Source of the DNA: Blastococcus aurantiacus
Lineage (GTDB): Bacteria; Actinomycetota; Actinomycetes; Mycobacteriales; Geodermatophilaceae
DNA length: 64,000 nt
Reading direction: 5' to 3'
Assembly: GCF_900102425.1 (NCBI RefSeq)
Contig: NZ_FNBT01000002.1
Coordinates: forward strand, 372,001 to 436,000
The notes under the pieces: model-generated
Databases searched by the model: none
Seen by the model: the letters and a program-made list of their open reading frames with translations, nothing else
What the model was told of the DNA's origin: nothing
Shown: piece after piece, positions 28,355-38,630 of the stretch
Position numbering within the stretch: the first letter of the stretch is position 1
Layout: every line of letters begins with the position of its first letter
Translations under genes and position numbers: made by a program

Positions 28355-29475
28355 CCGCAGCGCCGCCCGGGCGCCTGCGGGTGCCGTTCCTGGACCTCCA
28401 GCGTCTGCACGCCGAACTGCAGGACGATCTCGACGCAGCTGCCCTTCGAGTGCTGCACAGCGACCGCGTGCTGATGGGTCCCGAGCTCGAGCGCTTCGAG
28501 CAGGCATGGGCCGCGGCGGTCGGGGCGGGGTACGCCGTCGGGGTGGGCAGCGGGCTCGACGCCCTGTCGCTCGGGCTGCGCGCCCTCGGTGTCGGCGACG
28601 GTGACGAGGTCCTCGTCCCCTCGCACACCTTCGTGGCCACCTGGCTGGCCGTCGTGCACGTCGGGGCGGTCCCGGTGCCGGTCGACGTGCTCTCCGCGGC
28701 CGGCGCCTGGGACGCCGACGCACTGGAGGACGCCGTCACCCCGCGCACCCGCGCCGTGGTGCCCGTGCACCTCTACGGGCACCCGGTCGACCTCGACGCC
28801 GTACTGCGGGTCGCCGGCCGTCACGATCTCGTCGTCCTGGACGACGCGGCGCAGGCCCACGGCGCCCGGATCGGCGGCCGGCCACTGGGCGGTCTCACGC
28901 ACGCGACGGCGTGGAGCTTCTACCCGGGCAAGAACCTGGGCGCCTTCGGTGACGGCGGTGCGGTCACCACCTCGGACCCCGTCACCGCGCAGCGGCTGCG
29001 CTCGCTGCGCAACTACGGCTCCACCGAGAAGTACCGGCACGACGAGGTCGGCTGGAACAGCCGGCTGGACGAGCTGCAGGCCGCCCTGCTGACGGTGAAG
29101 CTGACTCGGCTGTCCGAGCACAACGCCCGCCGGGACGCCGCGGCCCGACGCTACGACGAGGGCCTGGCCGGTCTGGACCTGGTCCTCCCCGAGCGGGTGC
29201 CTGGCACCGATCCCGTCTGGCACCTCTACGTCGTCCGCAGCCCGCACCGTGACCGGCTGCGCGAGCACCTCGCCGCGTACGGGGTGGAGACCCTCGTGCA
29301 CTACCCCGTGCCGCCGCACCGCCAGGGCGCCTTCGCCGGCACCGGGCTCGCCGACGCGCACCTGCCGATGGCCGACCGGCTCGCCCGCGAGGTGCTGAGC
29401 CTGCCGATGGGCCCGACCCTGCGCCGCGAGGAGCAGGGCGCGGTGATCGACGCGGTGCGCAGCTTCCGCCCCTGA
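28351..29475 (+). CDS. DegT/DnrJ/EryC1/StrS aminotransferase (FdtB/QdtB-like)
   Basis: PLP-dependent sugar aminotransferase of 374 residues. The PLP lysine lies in WSFYPGKNLGAFGDGG near residue 194. Other family motifs are GVGSGLDALSLGLRALGVG, VPVHLYGHPVD, VLDDAAQAHGA and NSRLDELQAALL. Coupled to the ketoisomerase by an ATGA overlap, it should convert the 3-keto intermediate to a dTDP-3-amino-3,6-dideoxyhexose (Fuc3N or Qui3N type). The exact stereochemistry cannot be told from sequence. Confidence 0.93.
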   Translation: MTAAPPGRLRVPFLDLQRLHAELQDDLDAAALRVLHSDRVLMGPELERFEQAWAAAVGAGYAVGVGSGLDALSLGLRALGVGDGDEVLVPSHTFVATWLAVVHVGAVPVPVDVLSAAGAWDADALEDAVTPRTRAVVPVHLYGHPVDLDAVLRVAGRHDLVVLDDAAQAHGARIGGRPLGGLTHATAWSFYPGKNLGAFGDGGAVTTSDPVTAQRLRSLRNYGSTEKYRHDEVGWNSRLDELQAALLTVKLTRLSEHNARRDAAARRYDEGLAGLDLVLPERVPGTDPVWHLYVVRSPHRDRLREHLAAYGVETLVHYPVPPHRQGAFAGTGLADAHLPMADRLAREVLSLPMGPTLRREEQGAVIDAVRSFRP

Positions 29476-29518
29476 TCCGAGCCCCAGCACCAGGCCCCTG
29501 AAGGAGACGACCACATCC

Positions 29519-30838
29519 ATGACCGGACCACTGGTCAGCATCCTGATCCCCACGTACAACGGCGAGCGCTACCTCAAGGCCGCGCTGCGCTCGGCGCGGG
29601 ACCAGAGCTACCGCAACGTCGAGATCGTCATCGGCGACGACGGCTCGATCGACAGCACTCCGTCGATCATCGCCGCGGCCGCGGCCGAGGACGACCGCAT
29701 CCGGGTGATCCGGCACGAGACCAACGTCGGTGCCTACGAGAACCTCCGGTCGGTCCTGGAGGCGGCCGGCGGCGAGTACGTGAAGTACCTGCTGCACGAC
29801 GACGTCCTCGCCACCGACTGCGTGCGCGAGCTGGTGCGCGGGCTGGAGTCGACGCCGGACGCCGCCCTGGCGTTCTCCCGTCGCTCGCTGATCGACGAGA
29901 ACGGCCGATCGCTGGGCGAGTTCCCGGCGGTCCGGGACCGGCCCGGGGCCATCGACGGCCGGGAGCTGGGCGACACCATGCTCGAGACCTGCACCAACGT
30001 GATCGGCGAGTTCACGACGGCGCTGATCCGCCGCGACGCACTCGACCCGTCGACCATCTGGGACCCGGACGGACGGCGCGTCGACGTGATCACCGACGTC
30101 AAGGTCTGGCTCGAGCTCCTCGCCAGGGGCCCGGCGTGGTTCACCCCGCGCACGCTGAGCCGGTTCCGCCAGCATCCGGGGCAGAACACGTGGAACCCGT
30201 GGATCATGGCGCGCGGCGAGCGTGACTGGGTGCGCCTCATCGACTGGGGCATCGGGCTGGGATTCCTCGCCGAGCCGGCGCAGCGCCGCACCGCCTACGC
30301 CCGGCTCCTGGACCACGCCACCCGCCGGCTGGGCACGCTCCTCGACGACCCCAACCGTGGGCCGTCCCTGGAGGCGGTCTTCCTGGCGACCGCGGCGCTC
30401 GTGGAGCTCGAGGCCGGCGGCCCGGACCACGCCGGCGGCCCGCTCTGGGCGCGGGCGCACGGACCCGCGCTGCTCGGCCGCTTCGCACAGCAGCTGGAGG
30501 TGTGGGCCCGGACCTATCCCGTCGCTCTCGCCGCCCCGGCGCTGGACGCCGCAGAGATCGGCGCGACCGTCCAGGCACTGCGCGACGTGGCGGCCGCCGG
30601 GGTGGCCGGGAAGCTCGTGATCGCGGTCCCACCGGCAGCCCTCGAGGAGGCGGTGCCGCTGGTCGAACGCGCTCTGGCCGAGGGAACCGACATCGACGTC
30701 GAGCTCGTCCCCGCCGACGACCCGGCCGCCCTGCTCGCCCACCCCTGGCTGGCCGTCGCACCACGGGCAGCCCGCTGGCACGAGGACCGGGCGGCCGCCG
30801 TGTGGTCGGTCGACGCCGGCCACGTCATCGCCGGGTGA
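29519..30838 (+). CDS. Family 2 glycosyltransferase with long C-terminal extension
   Basis: A 439-residue enzyme. Residues 1-230 form a GT-A fold: SILIPTYNGERYLKAAL, VIGDDGSIDSTPSII and the metal-binding HDDVLATDCV. A second part (about 250-439) is helical with no family I recognise. AAGGAGA precedes ATG 29519. It lies 43 bp after the aminotransferase gene and probably transfers the deoxyaminosugar made by the two genes before it, perhaps to a surface glycan or protein. Confidence 0.85.
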   Translation: MTGPLVSILIPTYNGERYLKAALRSARDQSYRNVEIVIGDDGSIDSTPSIIAAAAAEDDRIRVIRHETNVGAYENLRSVLEAAGGEYVKYLLHDDVLATDCVRELVRGLESTPDAALAFSRRSLIDENGRSLGEFPAVRDRPGAIDGRELGDTMLETCTNVIGEFTTALIRRDALDPSTIWDPDGRRVDVITDVKVWLELLARGPAWFTPRTLSRFRQHPGQNTWNPWIMARGERDWVRLIDWGIGLGFLAEPAQRRTAYARLLDHATRRLGTLLDDPNRGPSLEAVFLATAALVELEAGGPDHAGGPLWARAHGPALLGRFAQQLEVWARTYPVALAAPALDAAEIGATVQALRDVAAAGVAGKLVIAVPPAALEEAVPLVERALAEGTDIDVELVPADDPAALLAHPWLAVAPRAARWHEDRAAAVWSVDAGHVIAG

Positions 30839-30908
30839 CCGGCCAGCCGGTGGTCCGCGGGCGTGGACACCGGGCCCCGGGACCGCGACGGGGGTAGCGT
30901 CCGGATCG

Positions 30909-32198
<1,290 letters not shown>

Positions 32199-32262
32199 GA
32201 GAAGGACTTTCTCCTCCTCACCCCTCGCACGCTGGGGGCGAGCCTCTGGAGGGGGCCACGAC

Positions 32263-32304
32263 CGGGCCGGGCGGGCTCCCACCAGGGGGTTCCTGCCCGG
32301 CCCG
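32263..32304 (+). terminator. Hairpin after gltA
   Basis: CGGGCCGGGC at 32263-32272 pairs with GCCCGGCCCG at 32295-32304. A smaller hairpin, AGGAGAA/TTCTCCT, lies just at the gltA stop codon. Confidence 0.5.
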
Positions 32305-32384
32305 ATCGCTGTCCGGGACGTCGTCCCCCTACGGTGAGGGCGTCCCGCACCCGCGGAGGAGTCGCCACACCAGGAGGTCCGCCC

Positions 32385-32576
32385 ATGGCCGAGCCGCCCG
32401 GCGACGACGTCCTCGTCGTGCCGCCCATCCCGCTGGCGAGCGGCACCCTGCTCGAACCCGAGGACGACGGACCGCCCGTGCGGATCACCGGTGTCGAGGT
32501 CGTCGTGTCCACCGAGGACGGCGGCGAGCTGCGCATCCCCCTCGTCCACCGGCACGGCGCCTGGTGGGCCCCCTGA
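32385..32576 (+). CDS. Small hypothetical protein
   Basis: A 63-residue acidic protein I do not recognise. It contains VLVVPPIPLASGTLLEPEDD and ends HRHGAWWAP; it is likely beta-rich. AGGAGG lies 7 nt before ATG 32385, which strongly supports translation. Confidence 0.6.
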   Translation: MAEPPGDDVLVVPPIPLASGTLLEPEDDGPPVRITGVEVVVSTEDGGELRIPLVHRHGAWWAP

Positions 32577-32782
32577 CCGCTCCGTGACCGTCCGCACCGG
32601 CGCGGGTCCTCCTGCTCATCCTTCCGAGCGCCTCCCGAGCTTTCACCCTCACCCGGAGGGGTGAGAACGCCTCGCCCCCCTCTCCGGCGCCCCTCCCGGC
32701 ACGTCGATACGAGGTCTGAGCCCGACTGCACCCCCGCAGCGGGCCGGCCTTCGAGACGACGAGACCGCCGGGAGACGCCGCA

Positions 32783-34726
32783 GTGCCCGCACCACGCACG
32801 CCCGTCCGCTCCGCGGCCCGTCCCGCGACCCGGCCCGTCGTCGACGCCCGCGAGGCTCAGGCCCTCCGCGAGGCCATGGCCCTCCGGCAGCTCGCCGCCG
32901 CCCGTCCCGACCTGACGCCCGCCCAGCTGGCTGCCGCCCGGGCTGCCCTGGCCGCGAAGGCCGGCACGCGTCCGGCCGGCAAGCGCCCCGCCGGCAAGCG
33001 CCCCACCGCGAAGCGGCACACCACCGAGCGGTCCCCCGCCCGGACCGGCGCCGCCGCCACCGAGCGCGCCGGCTCCCGCTGGTCCTCCCGGCTGGGCGTC
33101 GTCGCCCTGGGAACTCTGCTGGTGCCGGCCCTGATCACCGTGGTGCTGCCCGGCACCACCACCCCCTCGGGCGGGCCGCTGGACGTCACCGCCCTGGCCC
33201 TCACCGCCCGCAGCTCGCTGCTGGAGGCGGCCGACGGGTACCGCGCCCTCGAGCAGACCGCCGCGCACCGCCGCGACCAGCTGGCGGAGGCGCGCGCCGC
33301 CGAGCAGTCCGCTCGCGACGCGGTCGACAGCGTCCAGCAGGTGGTCGGCACGGGCGCCGCCGACCTCTACCGCGCCACGCCCACCGCCCGCTACCCCGTG
33401 CCCAGCCTGGACGCCTCCTTCGCCGCCGGCGCGCTGGCGCAGGAGCTGGCCGCGGACGCCGACCAGGCACGCGAGGCCTCCGTGGTGCGCGCCGAACGCA
33501 GCGCCGCCGCCCTGGCCGACGCGGAGGCCCGGGTGGACCGGGCCGAGGCCGTCGCGGCCGACGCCGAGCAGGAGCTGGCCACGGCCCTCGAGCGGATGCG
33601 CGCCGAGGTCGACGACCTGAGCACCGAGGTCACCGGCCGGCTGGCCTCCCTCGGCACGATCCCCGCAGCGGGGCAGCAGCAGGAGCGCAACCAGCGGGCC
33701 GTCGCGCGCTGGCAGGGCTACCTGGCCCAGCTGACCGGCGCCGGCGTCGAGCCGCCGGCCGCCGCCGACATCGTCGACCCCACCGACCTCCCCGCCGGGC
33801 TCTCCCCCGCGCTGGACGCCGACGGCAACCCCGTTCCCGGTGTGGCCTGGGCGGTGTCGGGCAGCAGCCCGGTGACCGTGCTGCCGTCGGAGACGGTCGC
33901 CGCGGTGAGCAACGCGCTGTCCCAGCTCGGCAAGCCCTTCGTCGCCGGGTCCACCGGCCCGGAGACCTACGACTGCGGCGGCTTCACCGCTGCCTCGTGG
34001 CTCCTCGGCGGCTACGCCCTGCCCGCCACCCCCCAGCAGCAGTGGGCCACCGGCACCGCGGTGCCGCTGGACGGCCTGGAGATGGGTGACCTCGTCTTCT
34101 CCCCCGGCGGCCAGGACGTCGGCATCTACCTCGGCGACGGCGACGTGCTGGGCGCCTCGGCGGCGACGTACCAGGTGGGCATCCGTTCCGTGGCCGCCGG
34201 TTCGACCGCCGTCCGCGTGCCCGTTGCCGCGACCGGCACCCCGAACGCAGCGCTGCCCGCCGGCGGTCCGACCGGCCCGTGCGGAGCCCCGCTCGCGACG
34301 CCGGGCGGCAACAGCCCCCGCTGGGGCGGCTGGGACAACGGCGAGATCCCGACCGAGGCGCTGTGCCGCCTGGGGGTGTACCGGCACGCGCTGCGCTGCG
34401 ACGCCGCGGCGGGCTACGCCGCGATGGGCGAGGCCTACGAGGCCGAGTTCGGCACCGGGCTGTGCATCACCGACTCCTACCGCTCGCTGGCCAGCCAGGT
34501 CGATGCGTTCTCCCGCAAGCCCGCGCTGGCCGCGGTGCCGGGTACCTCCAACCACGGCTGGGCCCTCGCGGTCGACCTGTGCGGCGGGATCCACCGGAGC
34601 GGGTCCGAGCAGTGGCGCTGGATGACGGCCAACGCCGGCCGGTTCGGGTTCGTCCAGCCGGACTGGGCGGCCCCCGGCGGCGAGAAGCCGGAGCCGTGGC
34701 ACTGGGAGTTCGGCTACATCTCCTGA
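32783..34726 (+). CDS. Membrane-linked peptidoglycan hydrolase: coiled coil, degenerate NlpC/P60 and VanY (M15) domains
   Basis: A 647-residue cell-wall enzyme. A basic Lys/Arg-rich N-terminus (GKRPAGKRPTAKR) precedes one hydrophobic helix near residue 112 (VVALGTLLVPALITVVLP). A coiled coil (about 135-290) leads to an NlpC/P60-like domain at about 375-480. It keeps the Cys (TYDCGGFTAASW) but has QDVGIYLGDG where the catalytic His is normally found. A VanY-type D-Ala-D-Ala carboxypeptidase domain (about 510-647) has the zinc motifs SNHGWALAVDL and EPWHWEF with SYRSLASQ. Cell-wall peptide cleavage by the M15 part is likely. GTG/ATG choice: the start at 32783 is used. Confidence 0.85.
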   Translation: MPAPRTPVRSAARPATRPVVDAREAQALREAMALRQLAAARPDLTPAQLAAARAALAAKAGTRPAGKRPAGKRPTAKRHTTERSPARTGAAATERAGSRWSSRLGVVALGTLLVPALITVVLPGTTTPSGGPLDVTALALTARSSLLEAADGYRALEQTAAHRRDQLAEARAAEQSARDAVDSVQQVVGTGAADLYRATPTARYPVPSLDASFAAGALAQELAADADQAREASVVRAERSAAALADAEARVDRAEAVAADAEQELATALERMRAEVDDLSTEVTGRLASLGTIPAAGQQQERNQRAVARWQGYLAQLTGAGVEPPAAADIVDPTDLPAGLSPALDADGNPVPGVAWAVSGSSPVTVLPSETVAAVSNALSQLGKPFVAGSTGPETYDCGGFTAASWLLGGYALPATPQQQWATGTAVPLDGLEMGDLVFSPGGQDVGIYLGDGDVLGASAATYQVGIRSVAAGSTAVRVPVAATGTPNAALPAGGPTGPCGAPLATPGGNSPRWGGWDNGEIPTEALCRLGVYRHALRCDAAAGYAAMGEAYEAEFGTGLCITDSYRSLASQVDAFSRKPALAAVPGTSNHGWALAVDLCGGIHRSGSEQWRWMTANAGRFGFVQPDWAAPGGEKPEPWHWEFGYIS

Positions 34727-34736
34727 GCCGCAGCGG

Positions 34737-35498
34737 CTAGAGCCAGGGCAGGGTGGTCAGCCGCGCCCAGGGCAGGGTCACGTTGGCCTCGGAGGTCTCC
34801 CCCGCCAGCCGTGCGGCGACGCTCCGGCCGGCGCAGGCGACCGGCCGCTGCGGGGTGACCACCACGTGCACGTCGTCGACCGGCAGGCCGGCGTCCGCGA
34901 CGCGGGTCAGCATCCGCCCGGGCGCCGCCAGCGCGGTGGTGGCCAGCACGGGCATCGAGGTGTGCGACCACAGCGCCACCGGTCCCTCGACGTGCAGCGT
35001 CAGCTGCACATCGCCGGCCCGGGCGGTGGCGGACGAGCGGATGTCGTCCACCTGCTCGGCCGGCGCGTCGGCCAGCGGCGTCCAGACGTGGGTGAGGTCG
35101 CCGCGGCGGACCACGACCCGCCACCCGACGGCGGAGCGGGTGGCGTCGGCCCAGTCGAGCACGGCGATCCCGTCCGCGGCCGCGGCCGCGTCGGTCACGG
35201 GACGGTGGGCGATCCACGAGCGCAGGGCCGCGGTCATCGCCTCGGGGGTCGGCGCGATGCCGGCCCCGGTCATGTCGTCGGCCAGCTCGGCGAGGTCCGC
35301 GCGCATGCTGCGCTCGTCCTCCTCCACGAGGAGCACGGAGCCCGCGCCGCTGCGCCGGAGCAGCTCGACCCGCAGCCGGGGGCCGGCCACCACGGGCAGC
35401 ACCACCTCGACCACGTCCAGCAGGTCGGCGGCGTCGATCCGGGTCGGGCGCAGGCGCTGCACCAGGCCGACCGAACCGTGGCGTCCGAAGGCCGTCAC
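34737..35498 (-). CDS. Hypothetical protein
   Basis: A 253-residue protein that I do not recognise. It looks like a soluble alpha/beta protein with VVEVVLPVVAGPRLRVELL, WRVVVRRGDLTHVWTPLAD and a tail DDVHVVVTPQRPVACAG. There is no signal peptide or membrane helix. GTG 35498 overlaps the stop codon of the gene upstream by 4 bp, so the two are co-translated. It converges on the peptidoglycan hydrolase gene. Confidence 0.6.
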   Translation of the reverse strand: MTAFGRHGSVGLVQRLRPTRIDAADLLDVVEVVLPVVAGPRLRVELLRRSGAGSVLLVEEDERSMRADLAELADDMTGAGIAPTPEAMTAALRSWIAHRPVTDAAAAADGIAVLDWADATRSAVGWRVVVRRGDLTHVWTPLADAPAEQVDDIRSSATARAGDVQLTLHVEGPVALWSHTSMPVLATTALAAPGRMLTRVADAGLPVDDVHVVVTPQRPVACAGRSVAARLAGETSEANVTLPWARLTTLPWL

Positions 35499-35839
35499 GC
35501 TTCGACCCCGCTCAGCCGGGCGCGCAGGTCGTCCGGCAGCGGGCAGAGCGCGAGGACGGCGGTCAGCTCGGCGGCGCTGAGGCGTACCGGCAGCACGTCG
35601 GCGTCCCAGCCGGTCGCGAGCCGCACCCGCGCGGCGGAGGCGGGCCAGACGGCGTCCCGGGCGGCCGCGACGTGCAGCTCGGTCAGCACGTCCTGGAGCT
35701 GGATGTGCGCCACCGGGTGCACGGCCGGGTCACCGAGGGCGGCGCGGACGGCGGCGGCCAGCTGGAGGCGGTCGGGCGAGGCGAGCCAGTGCGGGACGAG
35801 GACCTCCGAGCCGGTGCCGCCGCTGGGCAGCACGCTCAT
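35495..35839 (-). CDS. Hypothetical protein, first gene of a two-gene unit
   Basis: A 114-residue protein without a recognised domain. The visible pattern is helical (SPDRLQLAAAVRAALGDPAV, QDVLTELHVAAARDAVWP) and ends in DDLRARLSGVEA. ATG 35839 gives a compact protein; the frame is open much further upstream into another gene, which is not credible. Its stop overlaps the start of the next gene (GTGA). Confidence 0.55.
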   Translation of the reverse strand: MSVLPSGGTGSEVLVPHWLASPDRLQLAAAVRAALGDPAVHPVAHIQLQDVLTELHVAAARDAVWPASAARVRLATGWDADVLPVRLSAAELTAVLALCPLPDDLRARLSGVEA

Positions 35840-36082
35840 CGGACGCCGTCCCGGGAAGACCGCCCGGCTGCCGTGCCCGACGGGACCGCGCCTGCTGTGC
35901 GGCGGGTCCGGGGGCGAGGCGTCACGACCTGGATATCGGCAGCACAGTGCCCGGATGGACCCGATCCGGGACGACGAATTGGCCCCGATCACCGACCCGG
36001 GCCGCGATCCTCCCGACAACCGGGCGTAACCGGGCGGCCGCCGAGCCGTTCCCCATGCGTAGCCGACAGCCGAGGGGCCCTC

Positions 36083-37381
36083 ATGCGCCGCGCCATCGCT
36101 CCTGCACTGACCGCCACCGCGCTCGCCGTCGTCCTGGCCGCGACGGGTGCGACCGCACCGGCCGCCGCCACCGACGAGGCCGCCGACGGTCCACGCGCGG
36201 TGATGTTCGTGGGCAACAACTGGGAAGGGACGGCGACCGTCGTCGACGCGGCCACCCACGAGCCGATCACCACGATCTCGACCATCCCCGACCGCCGGCA
36301 GCGGATGGCCGAGATCATCGCCCGGCCGGACAAGCTGGCGTTCTACCTGGCCATCCAGGCGGCCATCGGTGAGGGCCGCGCCCAGTACACCGACGACATG
36401 TACACGACGCACGACGGCCGGCTGCTGGCCGTGAGCCGGCCGAGCTTCGCCGACGTCGTCGCCATCGACCTGGCCACCGGCGAGCTGCGCTGGCGCTTCC
36501 CGATGGAGGGCTACCGCTCCGACCACATGGGCGTCTCCCCCGACGGCACCCGGCTGCTGGTCAGCGACTCGACCGCCAACAAGGTGCACGAGCTCGACTT
36601 CGCCACCGGGCGCAAGACCGGCGAGTTCCCCAGCGGCGACAGCCCGCACGAGAACAACTACACCGCCGACGGTTCGCGGGTGTTCCACGCGAGCATCGGA
36701 CGCGTCTACACACCCACCGACCGGCCCGTCGTCCGCCAGGCCTTCGACACCCTCAAGGGCGAGCAGTGGTTCCAGATCGTGCGCACCGACGGGCTCACCG
36801 TCGAGCAGCGCTGGGACATGGGCCGCGAACTCGAGGAGGCCGGCTACCCGGGCATGGCCTCGGCGGTCCGCCCGATGGCGGTGGCCCCGGACGAGCGCTA
36901 CGTCTACCTGCAGGTCTCGTTCTTCCACGGCTGGATCGAGTTCGACACCCAGGCGCCGGACGCCGACACGAGCAGCACCTACGACGGCGAGCCGGCCGTC
37001 GGCGCCGTGACCCGGGTGGTCGACCTGCCGAAGCGGACCACCGAACCCCGCGAGAAGTACGTGCTCGACTCCGCGCACCACGGCCTGGCCATCAACCCCG
37101 CGGGCACGACGCTGTGCGCGGCCGGGACCATGGACGGGTACGCGGCGATCGTCGACCGCGAGACCGGCGAGCACCGGCTGGTCGAGGTGGGCGAGAAGCC
37201 CTACTGGTCGACCAACGGCGTCGTCGGCGACGAGTGCTGGGTGTCGGTGAGCGGCACCGACGAGGTGGTCGTCATCGACTACGCCACGGCCCGTGAGATC
37301 GCCCGGATCCCGGTGGGTGACCACCCCCAGCGGGTGCGCGCCGGCGTCGTCGCCGGCGACGTGCTCACCGCCTGGGAGTAG
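36083..37381 (+). CDS. Secreted YncE-like beta-propeller protein
   Basis: A 432-residue exported protein. A signal peptide covers residues 1-29 (ALTATALAVVLAATGATAPA then AAA). The rest is a predicted seven-bladed propeller with repeats such as VAIDLATGELRWRF, GVSPDGTRLLVSDSTANKVH, GLAINPAGTTLCAAGTMDGY and VVVIDYATAREIARIPVGDHP, characteristic of the YncE / 40-residue repeat family. Such proteins bind ligands or DNA outside the cell; no catalytic residues stand out. A GAGGGG site precedes ATG 36083. Confidence 0.75.
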   Translation: MRRAIAPALTATALAVVLAATGATAPAAATDEAADGPRAVMFVGNNWEGTATVVDAATHEPITTISTIPDRRQRMAEIIARPDKLAFYLAIQAAIGEGRAQYTDDMYTTHDGRLLAVSRPSFADVVAIDLATGELRWRFPMEGYRSDHMGVSPDGTRLLVSDSTANKVHELDFATGRKTGEFPSGDSPHENNYTADGSRVFHASIGRVYTPTDRPVVRQAFDTLKGEQWFQIVRTDGLTVEQRWDMGRELEEAGYPGMASAVRPMAVAPDERYVYLQVSFFHGWIEFDTQAPDADTSSTYDGEPAVGAVTRVVDLPKRTTEPREKYVLDSAHHGLAINPAGTTLCAAGTMDGYAAIVDRETGEHRLVEVGEKPYWSTNGVVGDECWVSVSGTDEVVVIDYATAREIARIPVGDHPQRVRAGVVAGDVLTAWE

Positions 37382-37400
37382 CACCGCGCCACCGAGCGCG

Positions 37401-37442
37401 GGGAAAGTCGCCTCTCAGCGGCTCGCGAGAGGCGGATTTCCC
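37401..37442. terminator. Convergent hairpin terminator
   Basis: CGCCTCTC (37409-37416) pairs with GAGAGGCG (37427-37434), and GGGAAA pairs with TTTCCC outside. It sits between the propeller gene and the sigma-like gene, with A/T pairs at the base that can work in both directions. Confidence 0.65.
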
Positions 37443-37458
37443 AGCGGTCGGTGGGGAA

Positions 37459-38559
37459 CTACTCCGCGAGCTCGGCCAGGCGGTCCTTGAGCGCCTTCTC
37501 CACGCGGTCGGCGTAGACGTTCATGTTGCGCACCGACGTGTTGAGGTCCGAGGACAGCTGCGTCTTGGTCTGCCCACCCCAGGTGGTCAGGTACCAGGTG
37601 GCCCAGCCGAGCACGTTGGGCTGCCCGGCCCGCTGGTCGCGGCGGGCGTTCGGGTCCGGAGCACAGGCCGCGGTCAGCGCGTGGGAGAGCAGCGTCTGCT
37701 CCGCCTCGCCCATGATCTCGTCGGGCGCCTCGCCGGAGTCGGGCAGCAGGATCTCGGTGCCGTCCGGCCCGCCGTCGAGGGACTGCAGGTTGCGCAGGCC
37801 GTTGAGCGTCGCGACGGTCTGCGAGTTGCGCCGCAGGGTGGCCACGCTCTGCCCCATGTAGGCGGCGAGCTCCTTCTCGCTGGGCCGGCGCTGGTGCTCG
37901 GCGATGAAGGTGGCGATCGCCTTCTGCTGCTTGTGCTCGGTGTCGGCCGCGGTGCGCCCGTGGGCGTTGCGGCCCAGGTCGTGCACCCACTTGGACAGCT
38001 GCGTGGCCAGGAAGGCGCCGAAGGGCACCGACTTGGTCTCGTCGAACTGGCCGACGGCCTTGAGCACCCACTCGTACACCTGCTGGCCCAGGTCGTCGGG
38101 GTCGGGCAGGTGCAGCCGGATCGTGCTCATGTTCCGCTGCAGGCGCTTGAGGCTGACCGGGCCGTAGTGCCGGCACAGGTCGGCGAGGAAGTCCGGCGGG
38201 AGGTCCTTGGGCGCGCGCCGCCGGACGTCGGTCTCGGCCCGGAGGCCGACCGTCGTGCAGCCGTGCCGCGCGCACCAGGCGCGCACCCAGTCGGCGAGCA
38301 CGGACGCGGAGCCGCGGGCGCCGTCCACCCGGTAGAGGCCGTCGCCCTGGTCGTAGCTGACGGTCACGCCGTCGGGCAGGTCGGCGCGCAACTCGTCGAG
38401 CGGCAGCTCGCGGTCGACGCGGAAGTGCACCCGGTCGCGGGCGGTGATGGGCGCGAGGGCCCAGCCCTCGGCCTCGGGGATGCCGCCGAAGACCAGCGGC
38501 TGCCGGGCACGGGCGCGGGGATCGAGGGTGGACGAGGCGGTCGCGAAGATGTCGGACAC
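37459..38559 (-). CDS. Divergent sigma-70-like factor with N-terminal extension
   Basis: A 366-residue protein with sigma-factor layout but weak identity. After about 145 unmatched residues, a region 2-like segment reads DDLGQQVYEWVLKAVGQFDE followed by SVPFGAFLATQLSKWVHDLGR, which parallels the FDPSRGVPFSTYA...RGAVLDELR pattern of FliA/SigB. A region 3-like piece follows (EHQRRPSEKELAAYMGQSVA). The linker LQSLDGGPDGTEILLPDSG is similar to that in FliA. The C-terminus (TKTQLSSDLNTSVRNMNVYA) looks like the region 4 helix-turn-helix. GTG 38559 has AGGAG 5 nt upstream. It lies at the edge of the flagellar cluster. Whether it binds core RNA polymerase is unproven. Confidence 0.65.
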   Translation of the reverse strand: MSDIFATASSTLDPRARARQPLVFGGIPEAEGWALAPITARDRVHFRVDRELPLDELRADLPDGVTVSYDQGDGLYRVDGARGSASVLADWVRAWCARHGCTTVGLRAETDVRRRAPKDLPPDFLADLCRHYGPVSLKRLQRNMSTIRLHLPDPDDLGQQVYEWVLKAVGQFDETKSVPFGAFLATQLSKWVHDLGRNAHGRTAADTEHKQQKAIATFIAEHQRRPSEKELAAYMGQSVATLRRNSQTVATLNGLRNLQSLDGGPDGTEILLPDSGEAPDEIMGEAEQTLLSHALTAACAPDPNARRDQRAGQPNVLGWATWYLTTWGGQTKTQLSSDLNTSVRNMNVYADRVEKALKDRLAELAE

Positions 38560-38630
38560 CGGAACTCCTGGCACTACGGGGAAGGACAGACCTCGGGGAA
38601 GAAGGCCTGCGGAGCAGCTCGGAGGCGACG

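Noticed and set aside
32577-32782. Possible c-di-AMP (ydaO) riboswitch before the wall hydrolase gene
   Set aside because: Such riboswitches precede similar genes in actinobacteria, but the conserved core could not be found; only a small CTCACCC/GGGTGAG hairpin is present.
35955-36029. A 24-codon frame starting MDPIRDDELAP before the propeller gene
   Set aside because: No ribosome site and no sign of conservation that can be judged here.
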